From Pseudomonas graminis (GTDB taxonomy: Bacteria; Pseudomonadota; Gammaproteobacteria; Pseudomonadales; Pseudomonadaceae), in NCBI RefSeq assembly GCF_013201545.1, contig NZ_CP053746.1, forward strand, positions 3,548,501 through 3,612,500: a DNA stretch of 64,000 nucleotides, in the 5' to 3' direction. Below are positions 8,580 through 18,179 of the stretch, in pieces. The first letter of the stretch is position 1, and every line of letters begins with the position of its first letter. A model generated the notes under the pieces. It saw only the letters and a list, made by a program, of their open reading frames with translations. It made no database searches and was not told the DNA's origin. The translations under genes and the position numbers were made by a program.

Positions 8580-9989
8580 ATGATCCGCACCTTTTATGAC
8601 GAGATGTACGATGCGGGCGGCATAGTCCGTCCGCATTATCGGGAATTCGCCCGCTGGCTGGGCGAAGCGCCGCCTGAGTTGCTCGCTCAGCGCCGGCGTG
8701 AGGCCGATTTGTTGTTTCATCGCGCCGGGATCACGTTCACGCTGTACGGCGACGAGCAGGGCACCGAGCGGCTCATCCCCTTCGATACGATTCCGCGCAG
8801 TATCCCGGCCAGCGAATGGCGGGTGGTGGAGCGCGGTTGCATTCAGCGCGTCAAGGCGCTGAACATGTTTCTCGCTGACCTTTATCATGATCAGCGCATC
8901 ATCAAGGCCGGGATCATTCCCGCCGAACAGGTCCTCGCCAATGAGCAATACCAGTTGGCGATGCAGGGACTGAATCTTCATCGCGACCTGTATTCGCATA
9001 TCTCCGGCGTCGATCTGGTGCGTGATGGCGATGGCACGTATTACGTGCTCGAAGACAACCTGCGCACCCCCAGCGGCGTGAGCTACATGCTCGAAGACCG
9101 CAAGATGATGATGCGGCTGTTCCCCGAGCTGTTCGCCGCGCAACGCATCGCGCCCATCGATCACTATCCGAATCTGCTGCTGGACACCCTGAAAAGCTCG
9201 AGTCCGCTGGATAACCCCAGCGTCGTCGTGCTGACTCCCGGGCGCTTCAACAGCGCGTTTTTCGAGCATGCGTTTCTCGCCCGTGAAATGGGCGTCGAAC
9301 TGGTCGAAGGCGCCGATCTGTTCGTGCGCGATGACCGCGTCTTCATGCGCACCACGGACGGGCCGAAAGCGGTCGACGTGATTTACCGCAGGCTCGACGA
9401 CGCATTCCTTGATCCGCTGGCGTTCAATCCGGATTCGATGCTCGGCGTGCCGGGCCTGCTGGCCGCCTACCGCTCCGGCAATGTTGTGCTGGCCAATGCC
9501 ATCGGCACCGGCGTGGCGGACGACAAGTCGGTCTACCCCTTCGTGACCGACATGATCCGTTTCTACCTCGACGAAGAGCCGATCCTCAAGAACGTGCCGA
9601 CCTGGCAGTGCCGCAAGCCCGAAGAGCTGTCCCACGTGCTCGCCAACCTGGGCGATCTGGTGGTCAAGGAAACCCAAGGCTCCGGCGGTTACGGCATGCT
9701 CGTCGGTCCCGCCGCCACTGCCGCCGAAATCGAGTCGTTCCGGGCGCGGCTCAAGGCCAAGCCCCACGCGTACATCGCCCAGCCGACCTTGTGCCTGTCG
9801 ACCTGTCCGACCTTCGTCGAGAACGGCATCGCCCCACGCCACATCGACCTTCGCCCGTTCGTCCTGGCTGGCCGCGAAACCCGTGTAGTGCCCGGCGGTC
9901 TCACGCGCGTTGCCCTGCGCGAAGGCTCGCTGGTGGTGAATTCGTCGCAGGGTGGTGGAACCAAGGACACCTGGGTGGTCGAGGATTAA
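8580..9989 (+). CDS. Circularly permuted type 2 ATP-grasp protein
   Basis: 469 residues from the ATG at 8580, preceded by AAGGAG. This start is preferred over an upstream frame start at 8505 because of the ribosome-binding site and because the family begins MIRTFYDEMYD. It corresponds to the former DUF404/DUF407 proteins, a circularly permuted ATP-grasp predicted to form amide bonds with ATP. Visible motifs are YVLEDNLRTPSGVSYMLEDR, VVKETQGSGGYGM (ATP-binding loop) and HIDLRPF near the C-terminus. It heads a three-gene operon with an alpha-E protein (12 bases downstream) and a transglutaminase, an arrangement widely conserved in proteobacteria. The product of the pathway is unknown. Confidence 0.93.
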   Translation: MIRTFYDEMYDAGGIVRPHYREFARWLGEAPPELLAQRRREADLLFHRAGITFTLYGDEQGTERLIPFDTIPRSIPASEWRVVERGCIQRVKALNMFLADLYHDQRIIKAGIIPAEQVLANEQYQLAMQGLNLHRDLYSHISGVDLVRDGDGTYYVLEDNLRTPSGVSYMLEDRKMMMRLFPELFAAQRIAPIDHYPNLLLDTLKSSSPLDNPSVVVLTPGRFNSAFFEHAFLAREMGVELVEGADLFVRDDRVFMRTTDGPKAVDVIYRRLDDAFLDPLAFNPDSMLGVPGLLAAYRSGNVVLANAIGTGVADDKSVYPFVTDMIRFYLDEEPILKNVPTWQCRKPEELSHVLANLGDLVVKETQGSGGYGMLVGPAATAAEIESFRARLKAKPHAYIAQPTLCLSTCPTFVENGIAPRHIDLRPFVLAGRETRVVPGGLTRVALREGSLVVNSSQGGGTKDTWVVED

Positions 9990-10001
9990 GGATGCCTGCC
10001 A

Positions 10002-10961
10002 ATGCTAAGTAGAACTGCCTCGGATTTATATTGGATGTCGCGGTACCTGGAGCGCGCCGAAAACCTCGCGCGGATGCTCGACGTCAGTTACTCGCTGTCG
10101 CTGATGCCACAGGACGGACGCGGGGATGGCCTCAATGAAATCGCCATGCCACTGCTGATCACTGGAACCCTGGACGATTACCTGGAGCGCCACGGCGACC
10201 TGCACGCCGAGCGCTTGCTGCACTTTTTCGCGCTGGACGCCGAAAACCCGGCCAGCATCTTCAGCTGTCTGGGTGCGGCGCGGGCCAGTGCCCACGCAGT
10301 ACGCGGGCGTATTACTGCGGACATGTGGGAAAACATCAACGCCACCTACCTGGAAATTCGCGGCATCGCCGAACAGGGGTTGAGTCGCTACGGAATGAGC
10401 CGTTTCTGTGAGTGGGTCAAGGAGCGTTCGCACCTGTTCCGCGGCGCCACCTATGGCACCATCATGCGCAACGACGCCTTCCGTTTCATTCGTCTGGGCA
10501 CATTCATCGAGCGCGCCGACAACACCCTGCGCATGCTCGATGCGCGATATGAAATGCTCGAATTGCGCGGCCCGTCCGCCAACGCGGCGGCAGACAGTTC
10601 CGCCGCCGGCTATTACCAATGGAGTGCGCTGTTGCGCGCGTTGTCGTCATTCGAGGCGTACACGGAGGTTTATCGCGATGCACCGGGTGCCCGTCAGGTC
10701 GCCGAATTGCTGCTGTTGCGTGCGGACATTCCGCGCTCATTGCGTGCGTGTCTGGAGGAGCTGGACATCATTCTCGCCAGTCTGCCGGGGGCCAATGGCC
10801 GTCCCGCCCAGCGTCTGGCCGCCGAGCTGGACGCTCGCCTGCGCTACACCGGCATCGACGAGATCCTCGATGAAGGCCTGCATGAGTGGTTGAACGAATT
10901 CATCCCACTTCTGGCCCAACTGGGTAGCGTCATTCACACTTCTTACCTGGAGGCTGCATGA
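10002..10961 (+). CDS. Alpha-E domain-containing protein
   Basis: 319 residues, starting MLSRTASDLYWMSRYLERAENLARMLDV, the canonical opening of the all-helical alpha-E (DUF403) family. The conserved RxxERADNTLRMLDARYE helix lies near residue 170. The fold is helical and soluble, and no catalytic site is established. Conserved neighbourhood with a circularly permuted ATP-grasp and a transglutaminase suggests it is a partner or carrier in an amide-forming or peptide-modifying pathway. It overlaps the next gene by 4 bases. Confidence 0.93.
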   Translation: MLSRTASDLYWMSRYLERAENLARMLDVSYSLSLMPQDGRGDGLNEIAMPLLITGTLDDYLERHGDLHAERLLHFFALDAENPASIFSCLGAARASAHAVRGRITADMWENINATYLEIRGIAEQGLSRYGMSRFCEWVKERSHLFRGATYGTIMRNDAFRFIRLGTFIERADNTLRMLDARYEMLELRGPSANAAADSSAAGYYQWSALLRALSSFEAYTEVYRDAPGARQVAELLLLRADIPRSLRACLEELDIILASLPGANGRPAQRLAAELDARLRYTGIDEILDEGLHEWLNEFIPLLAQLGSVIHTSYLEAA

Positions 10962-11809
10962 GACTCTCAATTAGCCACGAGACCACCTATCACTACGACG
11001 ATCAGGTCCGCGCCAGCATCCAGTATTTGCGTCTGACTCCCCATGACAGCGAGCGCCAGCAGGTGCTGAGCTGGCAATTGGCATTGCCGCGCCCGGTGCG
11101 TGCTCAGATCGATCCCTTCGGCAATATTCTCCACGTCCTGACGCTGGACGAACCCCATGAAGCCATCGTCATTGGCGCGCGTGGCCAGGTCGAGATCGAC
11201 GAGAAGCGCGAGGCGGAACATGAAAGCCAGTCTGCGTTGCCGTTCCTGCGCTTTACCCGCCTGACCGAGGCTGACGAAGCGATTCGCGCCTTTGCCATCG
11301 CGCAGACCCACAAGCGCACCGACCGCACCGCGCTGATCGATATGATGCACGCGCTCAACGAGCACATCACCTACACGCCAGGCTCGACAGCCGTCGACAC
11401 GAGCGCCGCACAAGCGTTCGCCAATCGCGTCGGCGTGTGTCAGGACCACACCCATGCGTTTCTGGCCTGCGCCCGCAGTCTGGGGGTGCCGGCGCGCTAT
11501 GTGTCGGGTTATCTCTGCAGCGACAGCAGCGAGCATCTGTCCAGCCATGCGTGGGCGGAGGCGTGGATTGACGACGCCTGGTACAGCTTCGACGTGACCA
11601 ATCAATTGGCGATCCCGGAGCGGCATCTGAAGCTCGCCGTCGGCCTGGATTACCTGGACGCCTGCCCGGTGCGCGGCATGCGCCGTGGCGGTGGTTGCGA
11701 GCAGATGCACGCCAAGGTGGTGGTGTCGCCCTCGGCGCCGATCGCTATGCCGGCGGCTGCGAAAAAGCCAGCGCCGGCGCCGATGATTCAGGTGCAACGC
11801 CAGGGCTGA
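10958..11809 (+). CDS. Transglutaminase-like cysteine peptidase family protein
   Basis: 283 residues; its ATG overlaps the alpha-E stop. An N-terminal beta domain (residues 1-100, opening MRLSISHETTYHYDD) precedes a papain-like core with Cys161 (RVGVCQDHTHAFLACARSLGVPARYVSGYL), His197 (SHAWAEAWID) and Asp212 (FDVTNQ), so the triad is complete. It probably cleaves or transfers an amide bond, and in this context may process the product of the ATP-grasp partner. The C-terminal 30 residues are Ala/Pro-rich and probably disordered. There is no signal peptide, so it should act in the cytosol. Confidence 0.93.
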   Translation: MRLSISHETTYHYDDQVRASIQYLRLTPHDSERQQVLSWQLALPRPVRAQIDPFGNILHVLTLDEPHEAIVIGARGQVEIDEKREAEHESQSALPFLRFTRLTEADEAIRAFAIAQTHKRTDRTALIDMMHALNEHITYTPGSTAVDTSAAQAFANRVGVCQDHTHAFLACARSLGVPARYVSGYLCSDSSEHLSSHAWAEAWIDDAWYSFDVTNQLAIPERHLKLAVGLDYLDACPVRGMRRGGGCEQMHAKVVVSPSAPIAMPAAAKKPAPAPMIQVQRQG

Positions 11810-11824
11810 TCAACCCGTAGCGGT

Positions 11825-11846
11825 CGAGCGTTCAGAAGAACGCTCG
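11825..11846. terminator. Hairpin after the transglutaminase gene
   Basis: A perfect 9-bp stem CGAGCGTTC / GAACGCTCG with an AGAA loop lies 15 bases after the stop. No T run follows, so it may protect the 3' end or attenuate rather than terminate. Confidence 0.45.
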
Positions 11847-12007
11847 GCGGCCATCAGCCGAACGGCGCGCTACTCGGTGCGCCTGAATGCCACCCCCAAG
11901 ATCCCAAAACTTCGCGAGTTCAATACGCGATACCCGCACGGCCGCCGGTGACCTGCAGGACACAGGCAAGTCGGGGGTCGGGGCTGCGCTTGCAAGCGGC
12001 AGGATGC

Positions 12008-12109
12008 TCAGCCAAACAGGCGGGTCATGTTGGGCAGGATGAGCAGCAGCGTAGTGGCGAAAACAATTAATCCAGCCTGGCGTATTTTCGAGCGTTTGAA
12101 TTTGAACAT
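12008..12109 (-). CDS. 33-aa single-helix membrane peptide
   Basis: The frame opens at the ATG at 12109 with AAAGG 8 bases upstream on the minus strand. The product begins MFKFKRSKIRQAG, a very basic N-terminus, then has a helix of about 15 residues (LIVFATTLLLILP) and ends NMTRLFG. This is the positive-inside plan of a small inner-membrane peptide. It is isolated in a region without other genes and its function is unknown. Its small size keeps confidence moderate. Confidence 0.5.
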   Translation of the reverse strand: MFKFKRSKIRQAGLIVFATTLLLILPNMTRLFG

Positions 12110-12594
12110 AGTGGATGCCTTTCTTGTTATTCCTGAGCGACAGAAACCCATGGGCCTTGGGTATAACCAAAGCGAGGGTTGGCAAAGGTGAGGCAAAAGA
12201 GCAGGTGCCCCGATCAGCAGATCGCAAGCGGCAGGCGCTGGGTGAATCGTTTTTGTTGTGGCGCCACTGCTACTGACTAAACCTTAGAGCCCACGTGCTG
12301 TGCGGCTTAGATCGTTAAGGATTAACCCACTCGATTTTTATTGCTTTACCACATTTGGCGAATAGCTATCACTCAGATATTCGCTTGCTAGACACCTGCG
12401 TACCAAACCGCCCTGGTTCAATAGCTCGCTACCGTTCGTCAGAGTCCGAAACTTCCCACAACCAGCTACCCTGTCAACCGATCAGGCGAAAGATCGCGCT
12501 GTGTGATACCGCTTATGATAGACAGTGCTCCCATGACAGTTCGACTGTCGATCGCGCCAATAAAAAGACAGTTCATCGGGTTAACGAGGACAGG
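12110..12594. other. Upstream region of the thiolase operon
   Basis: There is no gene in these bases. TATGAT at 12514-12519 could be a -10 box for the thiolase operon, but no good -35 is spaced to it. In-frame codons extend the thiolase frame to 12355, but they lack a ribosome-binding site and family-like sequence. Confidence 0.4.
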
Positions 12595-13800
12595 ATGACC
12601 GAAGCGTTTATTTACGATGCCTTGCGCACGCCGCGGGGCAGGGGCAAGCCGGATGGCGCCTTGTACAGTGTCAAACCGGTGGATCTGGTGGCGGGGCTGC
12701 TGAAAGAACTGCAAGTGCGCAATCACCTCGACACCCACCACGTTGATGACATTGTGCTGGGCTGCGTGACGCCCATCGGCGATCAAGGCGCCGATATTGC
12801 CAAAACCGCAGCGCTGGTCGCCGATTGGGCCGCCAGCGTGGCCGGGGTCCAGATCAACCGGTTTTGCGCATCCGGGCTTGAGGCGGTGAATCTGGGGGCG
12901 ATGAAGATCCGCTCCGGGTTCGAGGATCTGTTGGTGGTCGGCGGCGTGGAATCGATGTCGCGGGTGCCGATGGCCAGTGACGGCGGCGCCTGGATGCTGG
13001 ACCCGCAAACCAGCCTGCACACTCACTACACGCCCCAGGGGATCGGCGCCGACCTGATCGCAACCCTTGAAGGCTTCAGCCGCGATGACGTGGATATGTT
13101 CGCCGTGCAATCCCAGCACAAAGCGGCGCTGGCCCGGGAGCGGGGCGCATTCCGCCGTTCGCTGGTGCCGGTCAGGGACCAGAATGGCCTGCTCTTGCTC
13201 GACCATGACGAGTTCATCCGCCCCGACACGACACGGGAGGCGTTGGGCAAACTGCGCCCCAGTTTTGAGGCGATCGGCAAAATGGGCTATGACGCCACGG
13301 CGCTGCGCGTCTACAGCCACGTTGAGCGCATTGAGCACGTGCACACGCCGGGCAACAGCTCCGGCATCGTCGATGGCGCCGCCTTGATGCTGCTCGGCAC
13401 CGCGCAAAAAGGTCAGGCGCTGGGGCTGCGGCCCCGGGCACGCATTGTGATGACGGCGGTGACCAGCACCGATCCGACCATCATGCTCACAGGTCCCGCG
13501 CCCGCCACGCGCAAAGCCCTGGCGCGAGCGGGGCTGACCATCGATGACATCGATCTGTTCGAGGTCAACGAGGCCTTTGCCTCGGTGGTGCTCAAGTTCA
13601 TCAAGGACTTGGACATCGACCCCGACAAGGTCAACGTGAACGGCGGCTCGATCGCCCTCGGCCATCCACTGGGTGCCACGGGCTGCATCATTCTCGGAAC
13701 ACTGCTCGATGAGCTGGAAGCCCGGCAATTGCGCTACGGCCTGGCGACCCTGTGCGTCGGCGGCGGCATGGGCATCGCGACGATCATTGAGCGGGTGTGA
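12595..13800 (+). CDS. Acetyl-CoA C-acyltransferase (thiolase)
   Basis: 401 residues from the ATG at 12595 (GAGGACAGG just upstream). It cleaves 3-ketoacyl-CoA with CoA, or condenses two acyl-CoA in reverse. Hallmarks are the nucleophile Cys91 in [35 protein letters not shown] (catalytic His) and [12 protein letters not shown] (second catalytic Cys). Length and motifs match the FadA/FadI type. It is followed after 67 bases by a hydratase/dehydrogenase, so the two make a beta-oxidation pair. This is probably a secondary copy rather than the main fadBA, in which fadB comes first. The chain-length range cannot be inferred. Confidence 0.93.
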   Translation: MTEAFIYDALRTPRGRGKPDGALYSVKPVDLVAGLLKELQVRNHLDTHHVDDIVLGCVTPIGDQGADIAKTAALVADWAASVAGVQINRFCASGLEAVNLGAMKIRSGFEDLLVVGGVESMSRVPMASDGGAWMLDPQTSLHTHYTPQGIGADLIATLEGFSRDDVDMFAVQSQHKAALARERGAFRRSLVPVRDQNGLLLLDHDEFIRPDTTREALGKLRPSFEAIGKMGYDATALRVYSHVERIEHVHTPGNSSGIVDGAALMLLGTAQKGQALGLRPRARIVMTAVTSTDPTIMLTGPAPATRKALARAGLTIDDIDLFEVNEAFASVVLKFIKDLDIDPDKVNVNGGSIALGHPLGATGCIILGTLLDELEARQLRYGLATLCVGGGMGIATIIERV

Positions 13801-13867
13801 GCGTGAAGCACGATAACCACTTCGCCGACCGCCTTTATCCGACAACCGTTTCAGGAAGAACGACCGC

Positions 13868-16009
13868 ATGACCGATGCCATTCGCTATGAAACCGGCCAG
13901 GATCAGATCGTCACGCTGACCCTGGACATGCCCGGCCAGCAGGCCAATACCCTGAACGCGGCGTACCGCCAGGCCATGGCCGACACCCTCGAGCGCCTGC
14001 AGTCAGACAAAGACGCCATCGTCGGTGTGATCATTCGTTCGGCGAAGAAGACGTTCGTTGCCGGCGGCGACCTCAACGAGCTGAGCCAGGTCGACGCCGC
14101 CCGCGCGGCCGCCTTCTACCAGATGACCATGGACCTCAAGGCTCAGCTTCGGACGCTGGAAACCTACGGCAAGCCGGTGGTGGCGGCCATTGAGGGCTCG
14201 GCTCTGGGCGGTGGCCTGGAGCTGTGCCTGGCCTGTCACCATCGCATTGCACTGAATGGCGGCCACATAAAATTGGGCTTGCCGGAAGTCACCCTCGGTT
14301 TGCTTCCGGGCGGGGGCGGCACGGTGCGGCTGGTGCGCATGTTGGGGCTGGAAAAAGCGCTGCCGTTGCTGATGCAAGGCCGGACGATGGGCGTTGACCA
14401 TGCCTTGAAGACCGGTGTGATCGATCAGCTGGCCAGCGATGCCGAGGACCTGATGGCCAAGGCGCGCGCGTGGATTCTGGCCAATCCGGTACCGATCAAA
14501 GCGTGGGATCAACCAGGGTTTCAGTTGCCTGGCGGCACGCCTGCGCACCCGAACGTGGCACAGATGCTGGCCATCGCGCCGTCAATCCTGCGCAGCAAAA
14601 CCTGGGGATGCTATCCGGCGCCGGAGAAAATTCTGGCGGCCGCTGTGGAAGGCGCCCAGGTGGATTTCCACACGGCAGAAAAAATCGAAGCGCGTTACTT
14701 CACCGAGCTGGCTACCGGACCCATCGCCAAAAACATGATCGGCAGCTGGTTTCAGCTCAACCGGGTCAAGGCCGCCGAGGCGCGGCCCAAGGCGCCGCCG
14801 GTGTTCAACATGCGCAAGGTCGGCATCCTCGGCGCAGGGCTGATGGGCGGCGGCATTGCCTATGTTTCGGCGGTGGCGGGCGTCAGCGTTATCCTCAAGG
14901 ACGTCAACCTGGCGGCCGCGCAGAAGGGCAAGGATTACTCTGTGCGGTTGCTGAACAAGCAGGTTGCCAGTGGCCGCATCACCGAGGCCCAGCGCGACGC
15001 CGTGCTGGGCCGGATCAAGCCGACCGGCCGCGACAGCGATCTGGAAGGCTGCGATCTGATCATCGAGGCGGTGTTCGAAAATCGCGAGCTAAAAGCCCAG
15101 GTCAGCGCCGCTGCCGAGCAAGTGGTGGTGCCCAATGCGGTCATCGCGTCCAACACCTCGACGCTGCCGATCACCGGACTGGCCAGCGCCATCAGCCGGC
15201 AGGAGCGCTTCATCGGCCTGCATTTTTTCAGCCCGGTGGAGAAGATGCGCCTGGTGGAAATCATCAAGGGCGCGCGCACCAACGACATGACCCTGGCGCG
15301 GGCTTTTGACTTCGTTCAGCAGATCGGCAAGACCGCGATTCTGGTCAATGACTCCCGCGGTTTCTTCACCTCGCGGGTGTTCGCCACTTTCGCTGACGAA
15401 GGCATTGCCATGCTCGGCGAAGGTGTCAGTGCGCCGATGATCGAGACCGAGGCGCGCAAGGCCGGTATGCCTGTGGGGCCGTTGGCGGTGTCTGATGAAG
15501 TGTCGCTGCGGCTGATGCACCAGATTCGCCAGCAGGCGCGCAAGGATCTGGCCGAGCAGGGCGTCGACCTTGCCGGGCATCCGGCCGACGCCGTCATCGA
15601 GCAGCTGTTGAATGAATTCGATCGCGCAGGAAAAGCCTCCGGCGGCGGGTTTTACGACTACCCCGACGCCGCGCCCAAGCATTTGTGGCCGGAGTTGAAG
15701 ACCCGATTCGAGAAGCCCGACGCACAGATCAGCGGCCAGGATATTCGTGACCGCTTGCTGTTCATTCAGGCGCTCGAAACCGTGCGCTGCATGGAAGAGG
15801 GTGTGTTGCGATCAACCGCGGACGCCAACGTCGGGTCAATGCTGGGTATCGGCTTTCCGGCCTGGACCGGCGGGGCGTTGCAGTTCATCAACCAGTATGG
15901 GCTCAAGCCGTTCATTACCCGTGCTCGCGCCTTGGCCGAGCGCTATGGCGAACGCTTTCAACCGCCAGCGTTGCTGCTGGAGAAAGCCGAGGAGGGCTCG
16001 CTGTTCTAG
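13868..16009 (+). CDS. Multifunctional enoyl-CoA hydratase / 3-hydroxyacyl-CoA dehydrogenase (FadB/FadJ type)
   Basis: 713 residues, with AGGAAG before the ATG. The N-terminal crotonase domain (1-190) has the oxyanion-hole segments AGGDLNELS and EGSALGGGLELCLA, and the Glu in LPEVTLGLLPGGGG. The central NAD-binding domain starts VGILGAGLMGGGIAYVSA near residue 316 and carries HFFSPVEKM with the catalytic His. Two C-terminal HCDH domains follow. It hydrates enoyl-CoA and then oxidises the 3-hydroxyacyl-CoA, feeding the thiolase encoded just upstream. Gene order (thiolase first) resembles FadI-FadJ rather than FadB-FadA. Confidence 0.93.
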   Translation: MTDAIRYETGQDQIVTLTLDMPGQQANTLNAAYRQAMADTLERLQSDKDAIVGVIIRSAKKTFVAGGDLNELSQVDAARAAAFYQMTMDLKAQLRTLETYGKPVVAAIEGSALGGGLELCLACHHRIALNGGHIKLGLPEVTLGLLPGGGGTVRLVRMLGLEKALPLLMQGRTMGVDHALKTGVIDQLASDAEDLMAKARAWILANPVPIKAWDQPGFQLPGGTPAHPNVAQMLAIAPSILRSKTWGCYPAPEKILAAAVEGAQVDFHTAEKIEARYFTELATGPIAKNMIGSWFQLNRVKAAEARPKAPPVFNMRKVGILGAGLMGGGIAYVSAVAGVSVILKDVNLAAAQKGKDYSVRLLNKQVASGRITEAQRDAVLGRIKPTGRDSDLEGCDLIIEAVFENRELKAQVSAAAEQVVVPNAVIASNTSTLPITGLASAISRQERFIGLHFFSPVEKMRLVEIIKGARTNDMTLARAFDFVQQIGKTAILVNDSRGFFTSRVFATFADEGIAMLGEGVSAPMIETEARKAGMPVGPLAVSDEVSLRLMHQIRQQARKDLAEQGVDLAGHPADAVIEQLLNEFDRAGKASGGGFYDYPDAAPKHLWPELKTRFEKPDAQISGQDIRDRLLFIQALETVRCMEEGVLRSTADANVGSMLGIGFPAWTGGALQFINQYGLKPFITRARALAERYGERFQPPALLLEKAEEGSLF

Positions 16010-16158
16010 CGCCGGCTCCCGGTTGTGGCGTATGAAGTGCTGCGACAGCCGGGGTTCAGCTGACGACAGCGTGCGGCCACAACTGGGCCTTGCCTTGCCC
16101 TGGCCTTCAAGGCAGGCTTGGTCCCACGCATTTTCGCTTTGTCGCTTCAGGAATTTTT

Positions 16159-16881
16159 ATGTCGTTACGCATCTGCATTCTGGAAACCGACGTTCTTCGC
16201 CCGGAGCTGGTCGATCAATACCAGGGGTACGGGCGGATGTTCGAGAAGCTCTTCGCCCGCCAACCGGTGCCTGCGGAATTTGTCGTCTACAACGTCATGC
16301 AGGGCGACTACCCGCCGGATGACGAGCAGTTCGACGCGTATCTGATCACCGGCTCCAAGGCCGATTCCTTCGGTACCGATCCGTGGATCGAAACCCTGAA
16401 AACCTACCTTCTGGAACGCTACAAGCGCGGCGACAAGTTGCTGGGGGTTTGTTTCGGCCATCAGTTGCTGGCGCTGCTCCTGGGTGGCAAGACCGAACGC
16501 GCGCCACAGGGGTGGGGCGTCGGGATCCATCACTACAACCTCACACCGACCCAGCCGTGGATGACGCCGGCGCTGGACAAACTCACGCTGCTGATCAGCC
16601 ATCAGGATCAGGTCACCGCACTCCCTGAAGGCGCGACGGTCATTGCCACCAGCGATTTCTGCCCGTTCGCCGCGTATCACATCAACGACCAGGTGCTGTG
16701 CTTTCAGGGGCACCCGGAATTCATCCACGACTATTCGCGCACGCTGCTCGATATTCGCCAGGACGCGCTGGGCGAACAGGTCTACGGCAAGGGCATCGCC
16801 AGCCTGGAAGAAGACCACCATGGCACGGCGGTGGCGGAATGGATGATGCGGTTTGTGGCGAACAAGCGACCGGTAAACTGA
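16159..16881 (+). CDS. Class I glutamine amidotransferase-like protein
   Basis: 240 residues beginning MSLRICILETD, from the ATG at 16159; an earlier in-frame start at 16090 lacks family sequence. The triad is Cys98 in LLGVCFGHQLLA (nucleophile elbow), His in FQGHPEF and the Glu two residues on. The protein is a stand-alone GATase1 of the GuaA-like group, which hydrolyses the gamma-glutamyl amide of Gln or of gamma-glutamylated amines. It may deglutamylate small amines, but no polyamine pathway genes adjoin it. A REP pair lies downstream and it is convergent with corA. Confidence 0.88.
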   Translation: MSLRICILETDVLRPELVDQYQGYGRMFEKLFARQPVPAEFVVYNVMQGDYPPDDEQFDAYLITGSKADSFGTDPWIETLKTYLLERYKRGDKLLGVCFGHQLLALLLGGKTERAPQGWGVGIHHYNLTPTQPWMTPALDKLTLLISHQDQVTALPEGATVIATSDFCPFAAYHINDQVLCFQGHPEFIHDYSRTLLDIRQDALGEQVYGKGIASLEEDHHGTAVAEWMMRFVANKRPVN

Positions 16882-16936
16882 CAGCGTGGTTGTGCTCATT
16901 TTGCAACCACGCAGGTGCATCTGCTGAACGATCAAT

Positions 16937-17028
16937 TGTGGGAGCGAGCTTGCTCGCGAAGGGGCTGGAACATCCGCTACATCTACGGCGGCTGAAACGC
17001 CGCCTTCGCGAGCAAGCTCGCTCCCACA
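16937..17028. repeat. Inverted REP pair (REPIN), GAGCAAGCTC core
   Basis: The arms at 16937-16961 and 17004-17028 are reverse complements with the core GAGCGAGCTTGCTCGCGAA, separated by about 42 bases. The pair lies between convergent genes, the usual REPIN setting. Confidence 0.9.
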
Positions 17029-17115
17029 GATTGAGAGTTCGTCAGTCCCCACGCCGAGCCCGGAGGGAGCACCCGGTGAGTCATTGAAGATTCAATACCA
17101 TGGCGCGCCAACCCG

Positions 17116-18087
17116 TCAAAGCCACCCCGACCGCTTGAAGCTCGCGAACAACACCCCGCACCCGCCGACAATGACACCCAACACCATGTAATACCCGTAG
17201 TGCCAGGTCAGCTCCGGCATGTTCTCGAAGTTCATCCCGTAAATGCCGGCGATGGCAGTGGGGAATGCCAGAATCGCGGCCCAGGCGGCAAACTTGCGCT
17301 GGGTCAGGCTCTGCCGGGAAGACTCCAGCAGCAGGCTGATTTCGATGGTCTGGCTGGCGATGTCGCGCAGGTTGGACAGGTCTTCCATCTGCCGTTTGAC
17401 GTGGATTTCCACGTCACGGAAGTACGGGCGCATGTTCTTGTCGATGAAGGGGAAGCTGAGCTTCTGCAGCTCCTCACCGATCTCGACCATCGGCGCTACA
17501 TAGCGGCGCAGGCGCAGCAGATCGCGACGCAGAGCGTGGATGCGGTGGATGTCGGACTCGTTGAGGTCCTTGCGCAGCACGTTGTGCTCAAGCTCTTCGA
17601 GCTCGCAGTGAATGGCCTCGGTGACCGGCTGGTAGTTCTCGGTGACGAAGTCCAGCAGCGCATAAAGCACGAAATCTTCTCCGTGCTCCAGCAGCAACGG
17701 CCGCGCCTCGCAACGTTGGCGCACCGCCCCGTAGGACTTCGAATCACCGTTGCGCGAGGTGATGACGTAGCCCTTGCCGGCGAAGATGTGGGTTTCGATG
17801 AAGATCAGCTTGCCGTTCTCGCGGATGGGCGCGTAGGTCACGATGAACAACGCGTCGCCGAAGGTTTCCAGCTTAGGCCGGCTGTGGACCTCCAGGGCGT
17901 CTTCGATGGCCAGCTCGTGCAGGTTGAACTGCCGTTGCAGCGTGGTCAGTTCTTCCAGGCCCGGGTGCTCCAGGCCGATCCAGACGAAATGCCCCGGTTT
18001 CGCCGCCCAGGTCGCGCCTTCGTCGAGGGAGATATTGGTGACTTTCTTTCCGGCACTGTAAACGGCAGCGGCAACCACTCGACCCAT
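17116..18087 (-). CDS. corA: CorA family magnesium/cobalt transporter
   Basis: 323 residues. CorA forms a pentameric inner-membrane channel for Mg2+ and Co2+. The long cytosolic N-terminal domain (about 1-255) is rich in charged helices. Two membrane helices follow near the C-terminus (about 262-283 and 294-315), and between them is the selectivity motif YGMNFENMPE with the invariant GMN. Length and layout are typical. It is monocistronic and leftward, convergent with the GATase gene. An Mg2+-sensing leader is not visible in the short upstream gap. Confidence 0.93.
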   Translation of the reverse strand: MGRVVAAAVYSAGKKVTNISLDEGATWAAKPGHFVWIGLEHPGLEELTTLQRQFNLHELAIEDALEVHSRPKLETFGDALFIVTYAPIRENGKLIFIETHIFAGKGYVITSRNGDSKSYGAVRQRCEARPLLLEHGEDFVLYALLDFVTENYQPVTEAIHCELEELEHNVLRKDLNESDIHRIHALRRDLLRLRRYVAPMVEIGEELQKLSFPFIDKNMRPYFRDVEIHVKRQMEDLSNLRDIASQTIEISLLLESSRQSLTQRKFAAWAAILAFPTAIAGIYGMNFENMPELTWHYGYYMVLGVIVGGCGVLFASFKRSGWL

Positions 18088-18179
18088 AATGTCTGCTTCT
18101 TCTTTTAGGGAGAACTGACGCGCAGCTTAGCGCGCTCCCTGATCAGAGTCGGCGGATTTAAACGAGTTCGCAGGTTTTT

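Noticed and set aside
8520..9842. Long minus-strand open frame (440 codons) opposite the ATP-grasp gene
   Set aside because: It mirrors a well-supported gene on the other strand, has a composition rich in His, Arg and Gln typical of antisense frames in GC-rich DNA, and no ribosome-binding site or family-like motif.
12466..13881. Long minus-strand open frame (471 codons) opposite the thiolase
   Set aside because: The plus-strand thiolase has all catalytic motifs; the antisense frame has none.
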